Assembly: GCF_003609775.1 (NCBI RefSeq)
Contig: NZ_AP018049.1
Span: 992,001 to 1,056,000 of the forward strand
Source of the DNA: Prevotella melaninogenica
Lineage (GTDB): Bacteria; Bacteroidota; Bacteroidia; Bacteroidales; Bacteroidaceae
Direction: 5' to 3'
DNA length: 64,000 nucleotides
This document shows, piece by piece, positions 45,774 to 53,968 of the stretch. Each line of letters opens with the position of its first letter. Positions within the stretch are counted from its first letter, which is position 1. Under the pieces are notes generated by a model. The model worked only from the letters and a program-made list of their open reading frames with translations, was not told the origin of the DNA and made no database searches. Position numbers and translations under genes: made by a program.

Positions 45774-46961
45774 ATGGATAAAAAAGAATACTTGCGTTCA
45801 TGGGCTGAAACCTACAAGAACGACCTTACAAACAACATTATGCCTTTCTGGTTGAACCATGGTTGGGACAAGGAGAATGGCGGTATATACACTTGTCTGA
45901 ATCGTGATGGTTCATTGATGGACACAACCAAGTCGGTGTGGTTCCAAGGTCGATGGGCTTTCATCTGTGCTTTTGCTTACAACAATGTAGAGAAGAATCA
46001 GGAATGGCTTGAGGCATCTAAGTCTGCCATCGACTTCATTGAGAAGCATTGCTTTGACGAGGATGGACACATGTATTTTGAGGTAACAGCAGAAGGTAAA
46101 CCACTGCGTAAGCGTCGCTATGTTTTCTCAGAAACATTCGCTGCCATTGCCTTTGCAGAATACTCTTTGGCTACAGGTGACAAGCATTACGCAGAAAGAG
46201 CATTGCAGGTATTCCACGATGCACAGCGTTTTCTCTCTACTCCGGGATTTCTTCCTGCTAAATATGAAGCAGGTGTAGAGATGCAGAGCCATTCTATCAT
46301 TATGATTCTCATCAACGTTGGTTCACGTCTGCGTGCAGTAATTGACGACCCAACACTGACTCAGCAGATTGACGAGTCTATCTCATTGCTCCGTCGCTAC
46401 TTCATGCACCCAGAGTTCAAGGCATTGCTTGAAACAGTTGGTCCAAAGGGAGAATTCATTGATACCAATGCAGCACGTACCATCAACCCTGGTCATTGTA
46501 TCGAGACTGCATGGTTTATCATGGAGGAAGCTAAGTTGCGCAACTGGGATAAAGACTTACTCGACACCGCCCTTACCATCTTCGACTGGTCATGGGACTG
46601 GGGATGGGACAAGCAATATGGTGGTATCATCAACTTCTGTGACTGTCGTAACCTCCCTCCACAGGACTATTCACAAGACATGAAGTTCTGGTGGCCACAG
46701 TGCGAAACAATCATTGCCTCCCTCTATGCCTACCTTGGAACAGGCGACGAGGAGTATCTCTATCGTCATCAGCGTATTAGCGAGTGGACATACGCCCACT
46801 TCCCTGACCAAGACTACCCAGAATGGTATGGTTATCTCCATCGTGACGGAACCGTTGCACAGCCTGCAAAGGGTAATATCTTCAAGGGACCATTCCATGT
46901 TCCACGTATGATGATTAAGGGCTATATGCTTTGTCAGGAGATATTAAAGACTATGGAATAG
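45774..46961 (+). CDS. AGE family epimerase (N-acylglucosamine or cellobiose 2-epimerase type)
   Basis: A 395-residue cytoplasmic (alpha/alpha)6-barrel enzyme from the ATG at 45774 (MDKKEYLRSWAETYKNDL). Family features: FWLNHGWDKENGGIYTCLNRDG, KSVWFQGRW, AGVEMQSHSIIM, NPGHCIETAWFIME and KFWWPQCETIIA with the catalytic His residues. It is closer to N-acylglucosamine 2-epimerase than to cellobiose epimerase by its motifs, but the substrate is not settled. In Prevotella it may act in sialic acid or mannosamine use; no nan genes are nearby. Confidence 0.88.
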   Translation: MDKKEYLRSWAETYKNDLTNNIMPFWLNHGWDKENGGIYTCLNRDGSLMDTTKSVWFQGRWAFICAFAYNNVEKNQEWLEASKSAIDFIEKHCFDEDGHMYFEVTAEGKPLRKRRYVFSETFAAIAFAEYSLATGDKHYAERALQVFHDAQRFLSTPGFLPAKYEAGVEMQSHSIIMILINVGSRLRAVIDDPTLTQQIDESISLLRRYFMHPEFKALLETVGPKGEFIDTNAARTINPGHCIETAWFIMEEAKLRNWDKDLLDTALTIFDWSWDWGWDKQYGGIINFCDCRNLPPQDYSQDMKFWWPQCETIIASLYAYLGTGDEEYLYRHQRISEWTYAHFPDQDYPEWYGYLHRDGTVAQPAKGNIFKGPFHVPRMMIKGYMLCQEILKTME

Positions 46962-46985
46962 TCTGAGATACCAAAGGATAAAATA

Positions 46986-47032
46986 AAAACTCCCATAACA
47001 TTACCAGCAATGGTTTGTTATGGGAGTTTTTT
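46986..47032 (+). terminator. Terminator after the AGE-family gene
   Basis: Perfect 15-bp stem AAAACTCCCATAACA/TGTTATGGGAGTTTT (46986-47000 with 47016-47030) then TT. Confidence 0.88.
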
Positions 47033-47079
47033 ATAATACTTATTATGACCTTTTTAGTCCATTGTCTACTGACGTATTA

Positions 47080-47145
47080 ACGCCCAGCACACATCGTGCG
47101 GATGCTTAGCACGATATGTGCTAACGGTTAGCACCAATGGTGCGG
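47080..47145 (+). repeat. 22-bp palindromic repeat array, locus 5 (three units)
   Basis: Units 47080-47101, 47102-47123 and 47124-47145; the third has the consensus core AGCACCAATGGTGCGG. It lies between the convergent AGE and LMW-PTP genes. Confidence 0.82.
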
Positions 47146-47229
47146 AGTACTTAATACCTAACAACAGGTCATTAAAATGAGTATTGTTTGTTGTTAGAGA
47201 AGAGTTATACTGCCCTAAAATGGAAAGCA

Positions 47230-47721
47230 TTAGATAGTATTAAGAATACCCTCACAGCCGTCTTCTATTAAATCAAGAGCTAAGTTAAAATCATCTGCAT
47301 CACCATAATAAGGGTCAGGAACACAAGTAGCAGAAGGATGTTGAGTAAAGAAATCTGCCATTCGTACGACCTTTTCTCGTGCCGCTTCATTAGGTGCTTG
47401 AGACGTAATGTTACGATAATTATCCTCGTCCATTACGACAATCTTATCGAATAGATCAAAGTCTCTACGCGCATCAAATTGCCGAGCACGGTGGTCAACG
47501 CTATATCCACGCTGTCTTCCATGTTCACGCATCCGTTTATCAGGTAACTGTCCTACATGCCAATTACCAATTCCCGCCGAGTCAATCATATATCGGTCTG
47601 CACAGCCTCGTTCTTCAACAAGATGTTGCATCACAGCATGCGCAGCCGGAGAGCGACAAATATTGCCTAAGCAAATAAACAAAATACTCACTTTCTCATT
47701 TGTTGTCGTATCCATTTTCAT
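47230..47721 (-). CDS. Low-molecular-weight protein tyrosine phosphatase
   Basis: A 163-residue LMW-PTP. The P-loop is CLGNICRS (Cys17, Arg23) and the general acid lies in DPYYG. The rest (VMQHLVEERG, IDSAGIGNWHVGQLPD) is typical. In capsule systems such enzymes (Wzb) reverse tyrosine phosphorylation of the Wzc kinase, but the gene is 30 kb from the Wzc-type kinase (14834), so a direct role is only inferred. Confidence 0.92.
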   Translation of the reverse strand: MKMDTTTNEKVSILFICLGNICRSPAAHAVMQHLVEERGCADRYMIDSAGIGNWHVGQLPDKRMREHGRQRGYSVDHRARQFDARRDFDLFDKIVVMDEDNYRNITSQAPNEAAREKVVRMADFFTQHPSATCVPDPYYGDADDFNLALDLIEDGCEGILNTI

Positions 47722-47818
47722 CTTATTTTTGTGACAGATTCTCTACTGCCAAATAATTAATTTGATTTATACTTATAATGTAATAAAGTATGAGTTCTCT
47801 TTTAGAACAATACATCAT

Positions 47819-48679
47819 TTATTTCATCTCACTTACTCCAAACAATTCTTTTATCTCGTTTAGATGTTCTAAAGCTACTTCCCTACCCTGATCATAAGTA
47901 GCTTGCATCATTGCTGGGTCATGTGAGAAATGTCCTATTGTTAGCTTTGCTTTTGGACGGAGCACTAAGGTATTGGGCTTCTTTTCTTCTTCACGAACGT
48001 AGGCTAACTGCTCATTATACATGATATGGCGTTGTTCCAAAGCTCTTACAACACGTGGATGACGATGTAACCACATACGCATAAGGGGCATCAGTGAGTT
48101 TGGTTCCTTCACAAAACCCTCTGGCTGAGTAAGAACAACCAAATTACGCTCATAGCCTTGCTCCTGAAAGAAGCGGAGAGGGATAGAATCTGCAATGCCA
48201 CCATCCAAAAGCTTCTTACCTTCTACCGTCACAATACGAGCAGCAATAGGCATAGATGCAGAGGCACGAATATACTCTAAACAATTATCATCAACCTCCA
48301 TCAATCGCTTGTACTCTGCCTTGCCAGTTCCAACGTTTGTGCATACAGCCCAAAACTCCATTGGATTCTCACGGAAGGTATCAACATCGAAGTAATCAAT
48401 ATGACGAGGCATATAATGGTAAGCGTATTCACCACCAAAGTAATCACCTGTTGTCAAGAGCGAACGTAGAGAAGCATAACGCCAGTCTTTTGCCAACTTT
48501 TGATTGTATCTGATTACTCGTCCTGCCTGCTTTGATTTCATATTACAACCAAAGGCAGCACCTGCAGAAACTCCTATAACGCCATCAGGCCATATATTAT
48601 TTTCCATCAGAACATCCATTACGCCAGCAGAAAACAAGCCGCGCATGGCTCCTCCTTCTAATACAAGTCCTTTCTTCAT
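47819..48679 (-). CDS. Patatin-like phospholipase
   Basis: A 286-residue serine hydrolase with a Ser-Asp dyad. Oxyanion segment LVLEGGAMRG (residues 5-14), nucleophile elbow GVSAG (Ser38) and the Asp in LLDGGIADSIP (about residue 155). No signal peptide, so it acts in the cytoplasm or at the inner face of the membrane. It resembles the YjjU type of patatin. Substrate unknown. Stands alone, 97 nt from the LMW-PTP. Confidence 0.9.
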   Translation of the reverse strand: MKKGLVLEGGAMRGLFSAGVMDVLMENNIWPDGVIGVSAGAAFGCNMKSKQAGRVIRYNQKLAKDWRYASLRSLLTTGDYFGGEYAYHYMPRHIDYFDVDTFRENPMEFWAVCTNVGTGKAEYKRLMEVDDNCLEYIRASASMPIAARIVTVEGKKLLDGGIADSIPLRFFQEQGYERNLVVLTQPEGFVKEPNSLMPLMRMWLHRHPRVVRALEQRHIMYNEQLAYVREEEKKPNTLVLRPKAKLTIGHFSHDPAMMQATYDQGREVALEHLNEIKELFGVSEMK

Positions 48680-48785
48680 AATGTTTTATCCTTTCTATAC
48701 TACCTTTTTATAATAATATATTCTGATAATAAGAGGCATAAACTATACCATCGAACTAAAAAAAGATTACCATAACGGTAACACC

Positions 48786-49373
48786 TTACTTTTGTTTTCT
48801 ATTTGCCAATGCTGCAATAGCATCAAAACTATAAACAAGTGTTCCACTGGTAAAAGTTGTTGTCTCAATCTTGAAGGAACGATATTTACGAAGACATTCA
48901 ACAAAAGCCTCTGGAGTCTGAACAAAGGCTGAATCAGTTTGCTTACTGATACCTGGCTTATAACTGAATCGACCAACCTCCTCTCCATACGCATAGACAC
49001 GAACAAAGTTGGTTGTATCATAACTGTTGCCTGCAAACTGCTCACCATCACCAAGAATCATGCATGCTTCTACACCTACACGTCCGAGATAACGTACACG
49101 AATGTTCATACGATTAGAAGGAGTTATCTGCGACTTCTTGTTTGGAGCACTCTGCATATTGGCTACTGCAGAATCGTTGAGATAGGTCCATGAAGAAATA
49201 TACGTCCCATCACCAGACGGATTGCTATCGAGATCGACAGCCAACATTGTGTCGACCTGTGTTGTATCATAATGCCCTACTCCACGCGAAGAACAGCCAG
49301 AGCATGACATAAAAGCCACTGCAGAGATAGCCACAAAGACTAAGGGCAGCAACTTCATAGAATGTAGTTTCAT
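48786..49373 (-). CDS. Putative lipoprotein of unknown function
   Basis: A 195-residue protein with a lipoprotein signal: MKLHSMKLLPLVFVAISAVA then lipobox FMSC at about residues 21-24, with further Cys just after (SGCSS). The mature part is beta-rich (NRMNIRVRYLGRVGVEACMI, SFKIETTTFTSGTLVYSFDA). No family is recognised. It follows carB on the same strand, but a 166-nt gap with paired hairpins separates them. Confidence 0.7.
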   Translation of the reverse strand: MKLHSMKLLPLVFVAISAVAFMSCSGCSSRGVGHYDTTQVDTMLAVDLDSNPSGDGTYISSWTYLNDSAVANMQSAPNKKSQITPSNRMNIRVRYLGRVGVEACMILGDGEQFAGNSYDTTNFVRVYAYGEEVGRFSYKPGISKQTDSAFVQTPEAFVECLRKYRSFKIETTTFTSGTLVYSFDAIAALANRKQK

Positions 49374-49385
49374 CTTTAAGAAGCT

Positions 49386-49524
49386 AAAGGAGTTAAAAGA
49401 GTTAGAAGGAGTTAAGGCAAAATGTCCTAATCCTTGCTTTGGAAGTCAAGGGAGTTTAGTAAAAGGTATTAACCCCAACAATGGTAATTGCTACTAAACT
49501 CCTTCTAACTTCCTTAACTCCTTT
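49386..49524 (-). promoter_or_regulatory. Overlapping inverted repeats between carB and the lipoprotein gene
   Basis: A long outer pair (49386-49413 with 49497-49524, 25 of 28 bases complementary, made of AAGGAGTTA words) and a shorter perfect pair (49451-49461 with 49492-49502). The two share bases 49497-49502, so they cannot form together. A terminator/attenuator is possible, without proof. Confidence 0.45.
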
Positions 49525-49539
49525 AACCCTCACAAACTA

Positions 49540-52500
49540 TTAATATTCTCCCCATGCTTTAATGTCAATGTCATCCAAACTGACATTGCAGAAAGCAGAG
49601 ATAAACGCACTTGCTAATCGGCTATTCGTAATCAATGGTACATTGAGGTCGATAGCTGCACGGCGAACCTTATAACCATTGGTCAACTCACGTGGAGTAA
49701 GATCCTTTGGCATATTCACAACCATGTCTATCTTCTTTTCATGTAGAAGGTCGAGTGCCTGTGGATGCATTCCTTCATCTGAAGGCATATAAACACAAGT
49801 GTTCTCAATTCCGTTCTCTGCGAGATACTTTGATGTACCGACTGTTGCATAAAGTTCATAACCATGCTCCTTCAACATCTTTGCTGCATCAAGCATTGCT
49901 GCCTTCTGCTTTGCACCACCAGTAGAAAGAAGGATAGTCTTCTTAGGTATACGAAGACCTACTGACAGCATTGACTTCAACAAAGCTGTTGAGGTATCAT
50001 CACCCAAACAACCTACCTCACCAGTAGAACTCATATCAACACCCAATACTGGGTCGGCTTTTTGCAAGCGGTTGAATGAGAACTGAGATGCCTTAATACC
50101 TACATAATCAAGGTCGAAGAGGTTCTTATTAGGCTTCTCAACAGGCGCACCGAGCATAATCTTCGTAGCCAAGTCGATGAAGTTTATCTTCAAGACCTTA
50201 CTAACGAATGGGAATGAACGACTCGCACGGAGGTTACACTCAATAACGAGAATATCATTATCACGTGCCATAAACTGAATGTTGAATGGTCCGTTGATAT
50301 GCAACTTCTTCGCAATCTGACGACTGATACGCTTTATACGGCGCATAGTTTCAACATAAAGTTTCTGCGGTGGGAACTGAATTGTAGCATCACCAGAGTG
50401 AACACCAGCAAACTCAATATGCTCAGAAATAGCGTATGCCAAGATCTCACCATCCTGTGCAACAGCATCCATCTCAATCTCCTTAGCATATTCAATGAAC
50501 TTACTTACCACAACTGGATGGTCTACACTGACATTTGCAGCCAACTGAAGGAAGCGAGTAAGTTCGTCTTTATTTGAACAAATATTCATTGCTGCACCAG
50601 AAAGAACGTAAGATGGACGTACAAGTACTGGGAAGCCAACACGGTCAACGAACTTATCAATATCGTCCATGCTTGTCAACGCGCTCCATTCAGGCTGGTT
50701 GATACCATTCTCTGTGAGCATAGACGAGAACTTAGCACGGTCCTCAGCGTTATCAATATCCTTTGCAGAAGTACCAAGAATAGGTACATTCTCTTCATCA
50801 AGATACATCGCAAGGTTGTTAGGAATCTGTCCACCAGTAGACACTATCACACCATGTGGGTTCTCTGCATCAATGATATCCATAACACGTTCGAAGGTCA
50901 ACTCATCGAAATAGAGTCGATCACACATGTCATAATCCGTTGACACAGTTTCTGGATTATAGTTGATCATGATAGAACGATAACCCTGACGGCGAATAGT
51001 ATTCAATGCCTGAACACCACACCAGTCGAACTCTACAGAGCTACCAATACGATAAGCACCTGAACCAAGTACGATAACCGAGTTACGATCATTAGGGAAC
51101 GTAATATCAGAAGCTACACCAGCGTATGTTACATAGAGATAATTGGTCTGTGCAGGATATTCTGCAGCGAGCGTATCAATCTGCTTAACAACAGGAAGAA
51201 TACCAAAGCTCTTACGCAGACGACGAACGATTCGCATCGCTTCGTGCATGTGTTTGCATTCTTCTTCCAGTCCAACAGCACGTGCGATTTGGAAGTCTGT
51301 AAAGCCATAAACCTTTGCTGTACGCAGAAGTTCCTTATCAAGTGTGTTGATATTCTTAGTCTTCAGTTCCTCATCAATATCTATGATATGCTTGAGTTTA
51401 TTAAGGAACCAACGATCAATCTTGGTCAATTCATGAATCTGATCAACTGTATATCCTTTGTGCATTGCCTTAGAAATAAGGAAAACACGCTTATCTGTAG
51501 GCTCACGCAAAGCAGCATCAAGGTCGTCAATCTGCAATTCTTTGTTTTCAACAAAGCCATGCATTCCCTGTCCAATCATACGAAGTCCCTTCTGAATAGC
51601 CTCCTCGAAGTTACGACCAATAGCCATTACCTCACCGACAGACTTCATACTTGAACCTAACTCCTTATCAACACCACGGAACTTACTGAGGTCCCAACGT
51701 GGAATCTTGCAGACTACATAGTCGAGTGCTGGCTCAAAGAAAGCAGAGGTGGTCTTTGTTACAGAGTTCTTTAACTCAAAGAGTCCGTAGCCCATACCCA
51801 ACTTAGCAGCAACAAAAGCAAGAGGATAACCAGTTGCCTTGCTGGCAAGAGCAGAAGAACGTGAAAGACGAGCATTTACCTCAATAACTCGATAGTCCTC
51901 ACTCTCTGGGTCAAAAGCATACTGAACATTACATTCTCCAACAATACCAATGTGGCGTACAATCTTGATAGACAGTGCACGGAGCTTATGATACTCGCTG
52001 TTAGAAAGGGTCTGAGATGGTGCAATAACGATAGACTCACCAGTATGAATACCAAGCGGGTCAAAGTTCTCCATGTTACAAACTGTGATACAGTTGTCAT
52101 AACGGTCACGAACAACCTCGTATTCAATCTCCTTCCAACCCTTCAAACTCTTCTCAACCAACACCTGAGGAGAGAAGGAGAAAGCCTTCTCACAGAGTGT
52201 ATTCAACTCATCCTCATTATCAGCAAAACCACTACCAAGGCCGCCCAATGCGTATGCAGCACGAACAATAACAGGATAGCCGAGGTTCTTTGCAGCCACA
52301 CGTGCCTGCTCGATATCCTCACAAGCCTCACTCTTGATAGTCTTTACATCAATCTCATCAAGTCGTTCTACAAAGAGTTCACGGTCCTCAGTATCCATGA
52401 TAGCCTTAACAGGAGTACCTAAAACCTTTACATTATACTTCTGAAGAACACCAGTCTTATCCAACTCAACACCACAATTCAATGCGGTTTGTCCACCAAA

Positions 52501-52764
52501 AGACAGTAAGATACCATCAGGACGCTCCTTTTCAATAACACGCTCAACGAAGTAAGGTTGAACAGGAAGATAGTAAATCTGGTCTGCTACACCCTCAGAT
52601 GTCTGTACAGTAGCAATGTTTGGGTTAATCAAAACCGTAGAAACACCTTCCTCGCGTAATGCCTTCAACGCTTGTGAACCAGAGTAATCAAACTCACCTG
52701 CCTCACCAATCTTCAATGCGCCTGAACCAAGTATCAGGACTTTCTTTATTGACTCGTCTTTCAT
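49540..52764 (-). CDS. carB: Carbamoyl-phosphate synthase large subunit
   Basis: Makes carbamoyl phosphate from bicarbonate, ammonia and 2 ATP, for pyrimidines and arginine. The 1074-residue length is standard. Two ATP-grasp halves: residues 1-400 (VLILGSGALKIGEAGEFDYS) and 550-930 (VIVLGSGAYRIGSSVEFDW), oligomerisation domain between, and a C-terminal MGS-like allosteric domain (STGGAKQKAAMLDAAKMLKE, DMVVNMPKDLT). The start overlaps the carA stop as TAATG. Confidence 0.97.
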   Translation of the reverse strand: MKDESIKKVLILGSGALKIGEAGEFDYSGSQALKALREEGVSTVLINPNIATVQTSEGVADQIYYLPVQPYFVERVIEKERPDGILLSFGGQTALNCGVELDKTGVLQKYNVKVLGTPVKAIMDTEDRELFVERLDEIDVKTIKSEACEDIEQARVAAKNLGYPVIVRAAYALGGLGSGFADNEDELNTLCEKAFSFSPQVLVEKSLKGWKEIEYEVVRDRYDNCITVCNMENFDPLGIHTGESIVIAPSQTLSNSEYHKLRALSIKIVRHIGIVGECNVQYAFDPESEDYRVIEVNARLSRSSALASKATGYPLAFVAAKLGMGYGLFELKNSVTKTTSAFFEPALDYVVCKIPRWDLSKFRGVDKELGSSMKSVGEVMAIGRNFEEAIQKGLRMIGQGMHGFVENKELQIDDLDAALREPTDKRVFLISKAMHKGYTVDQIHELTKIDRWFLNKLKHIIDIDEELKTKNINTLDKELLRTAKVYGFTDFQIARAVGLEEECKHMHEAMRIVRRLRKSFGILPVVKQIDTLAAEYPAQTNYLYVTYAGVASDITFPNDRNSVIVLGSGAYRIGSSVEFDWCGVQALNTIRRQGYRSIMINYNPETVSTDYDMCDRLYFDELTFERVMDIIDAENPHGVIVSTGGQIPNNLAMYLDEENVPILGTSAKDIDNAEDRAKFSSMLTENGINQPEWSALTSMDDIDKFVDRVGFPVLVRPSYVLSGAAMNICSNKDELTRFLQLAANVSVDHPVVVSKFIEYAKEIEMDAVAQDGEILAYAISEHIEFAGVHSGDATIQFPPQKLYVETMRRIKRISRQIAKKLHINGPFNIQFMARDNDILVIECNLRASRSFPFVSKVLKINFIDLATKIMLGAPVEKPNKNLFDLDYVGIKASQFSFNRLQKADPVLGVDMSSTGEVGCLGDDTSTALLKSMLSVGLRIPKKTILLSTGGAKQKAAMLDAAKMLKEHGYELYATVGTSKYLAENGIENTCVYMPSDEGMHPQALDLLHEKKIDMVVNMPKDLTPRELTNGYKVRRAAIDLNVPLITNSRLASAFISAFCNVSLDDIDIKAWGEY

Positions 52765-53840
52765 TATTTCAATGTTTCTACGAATTTATCAAACATAAAG
52801 TAAGTATCAACCGGACCAGAGCAAGCCTCTGGGTGGAACTGAGAGGTAAACCAAGGGTTCTCCTTGTGGCAGATACCTTCGTTACTACCATCATTCATAT
52901 TGACAAAGAGTTCGTTCCAATCCTTGTCTAATGTGGATGCATCAACAGCATAACCATGATTCTGTGAGGTGATATAGCAATTGTTTGTACCCACCATACG
53001 AACAGGCTGGTTATGTCCACGATGACCATATTTCAACTTATAAATCTTTGCACCTGCAGCCTTTGAAAGCAACTGGTTACCCATACAGATACCGCAGATA
53101 GGCTTCTTACTCATGCTCATCTGCTTACGAATAATCTCAACTGCATCATTGCACATATCAGGGTCACCAGGACCATTACCAAGGAAGAGACCATCATAGT
53201 CCATACCTGTATAATCATAGTTCCAAGGTACACGGATAACCTCAACACCTCTGGTAATCAATGACCGAATAATATTTGCTTTTACTCCGCAGTCAACAAG
53301 GACAACCTTCTTTCCTGCACCCTCATTGTAACGAATAATTTCCTTTGTTGAAACACGATCAACAAAGTTTACACCCTCGTAATCAGCCTCTGGAATATTA
53401 TCAGGTTCATCATCAAAGAGAATCTTACCCATCATCACACCGTGCTCACGCAGCACCTTGGTAAGCTCACGTGTATCAATACCAGTAATACCCGGTACGT
53501 GTTCACGCTTCAGCCAGTCAGCCAGACTCTCCACAGCATTCCAGTGTGAATGCTCCTCTGTATAGTCAGACACTATCAAGGCTGAGGCATAAATTTTATC
53601 ACTCTCCATGAAGGTTGGAATACCACTTTCCTCAATAGTAAAAGGTGGTACACCATAGTTACCTACCAATGGGAAGGTCATTGTTAGTAGCTGCCCCGCA
53701 TACGAAGGGTCAGTCAAGCTCTCTGGATAGCCCATCATAGCAGTATTGAAGACTACTTCACCAGCCACTGGGACATCGTATCCAAACGACTTTCCATGGA
53801 ATTTTGTTCCGTCACTTAGGACTAAAGTTACGTTCCTCAT
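52764..53840 (-). CDS. carA: Carbamoyl-phosphate synthase small subunit
   Basis: Glutaminase subunit that feeds ammonia to CarB. The 358 residues comprise the N-terminal CPSase domain (LVLSDGTKFHGKSFGY, DPSYAGQLLTMTFP) and a C-terminal class I glutamine amidotransferase with the nucleophile in CGICMGNQLL and HPEACSGP. First gene of the carAB pair. A perfect 22-bp palindrome lies 25 nt upstream. Confidence 0.97.
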   Translation of the reverse strand: MRNVTLVLSDGTKFHGKSFGYDVPVAGEVVFNTAMMGYPESLTDPSYAGQLLTMTFPLVGNYGVPPFTIEESGIPTFMESDKIYASALIVSDYTEEHSHWNAVESLADWLKREHVPGITGIDTRELTKVLREHGVMMGKILFDDEPDNIPEADYEGVNFVDRVSTKEIIRYNEGAGKKVVLVDCGVKANIIRSLITRGVEVIRVPWNYDYTGMDYDGLFLGNGPGDPDMCNDAVEIIRKQMSMSKKPICGICMGNQLLSKAAGAKIYKLKYGHRGHNQPVRMVGTNNCYITSQNHGYAVDASTLDKDWNELFVNMNDGSNEGICHKENPWFTSQFHPEACSGPVDTYFMFDKFVETLK

Positions 53841-53864
53841 TGCTTATAGTATTGTTGGATTGAA

Positions 53865-53886
53865 ATTTCTTTTCATGAAAAGAAAT
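53865..53886. promoter_or_regulatory. Perfect 22-bp palindrome upstream of carA
   Basis: Perfect palindrome built on TTTCTTTTCATGAAAAGAAA, 25 nt before the carA ATG. Weaker relatives follow at 53895-53945 (TTTATCGTGAAAAG, TTCTTTTCATG, ATCATGATGAT). A dimeric repressor site for carAB is a reasonable guess. Confidence 0.5.
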
Positions 53887-53968
53887 ATTTTTTATCGTGA
53901 AAAGAAAGAATTCTTTTCATGTAAATAATTCTTTTTTATCATGATGATAATATACAGACAAGCGATTA

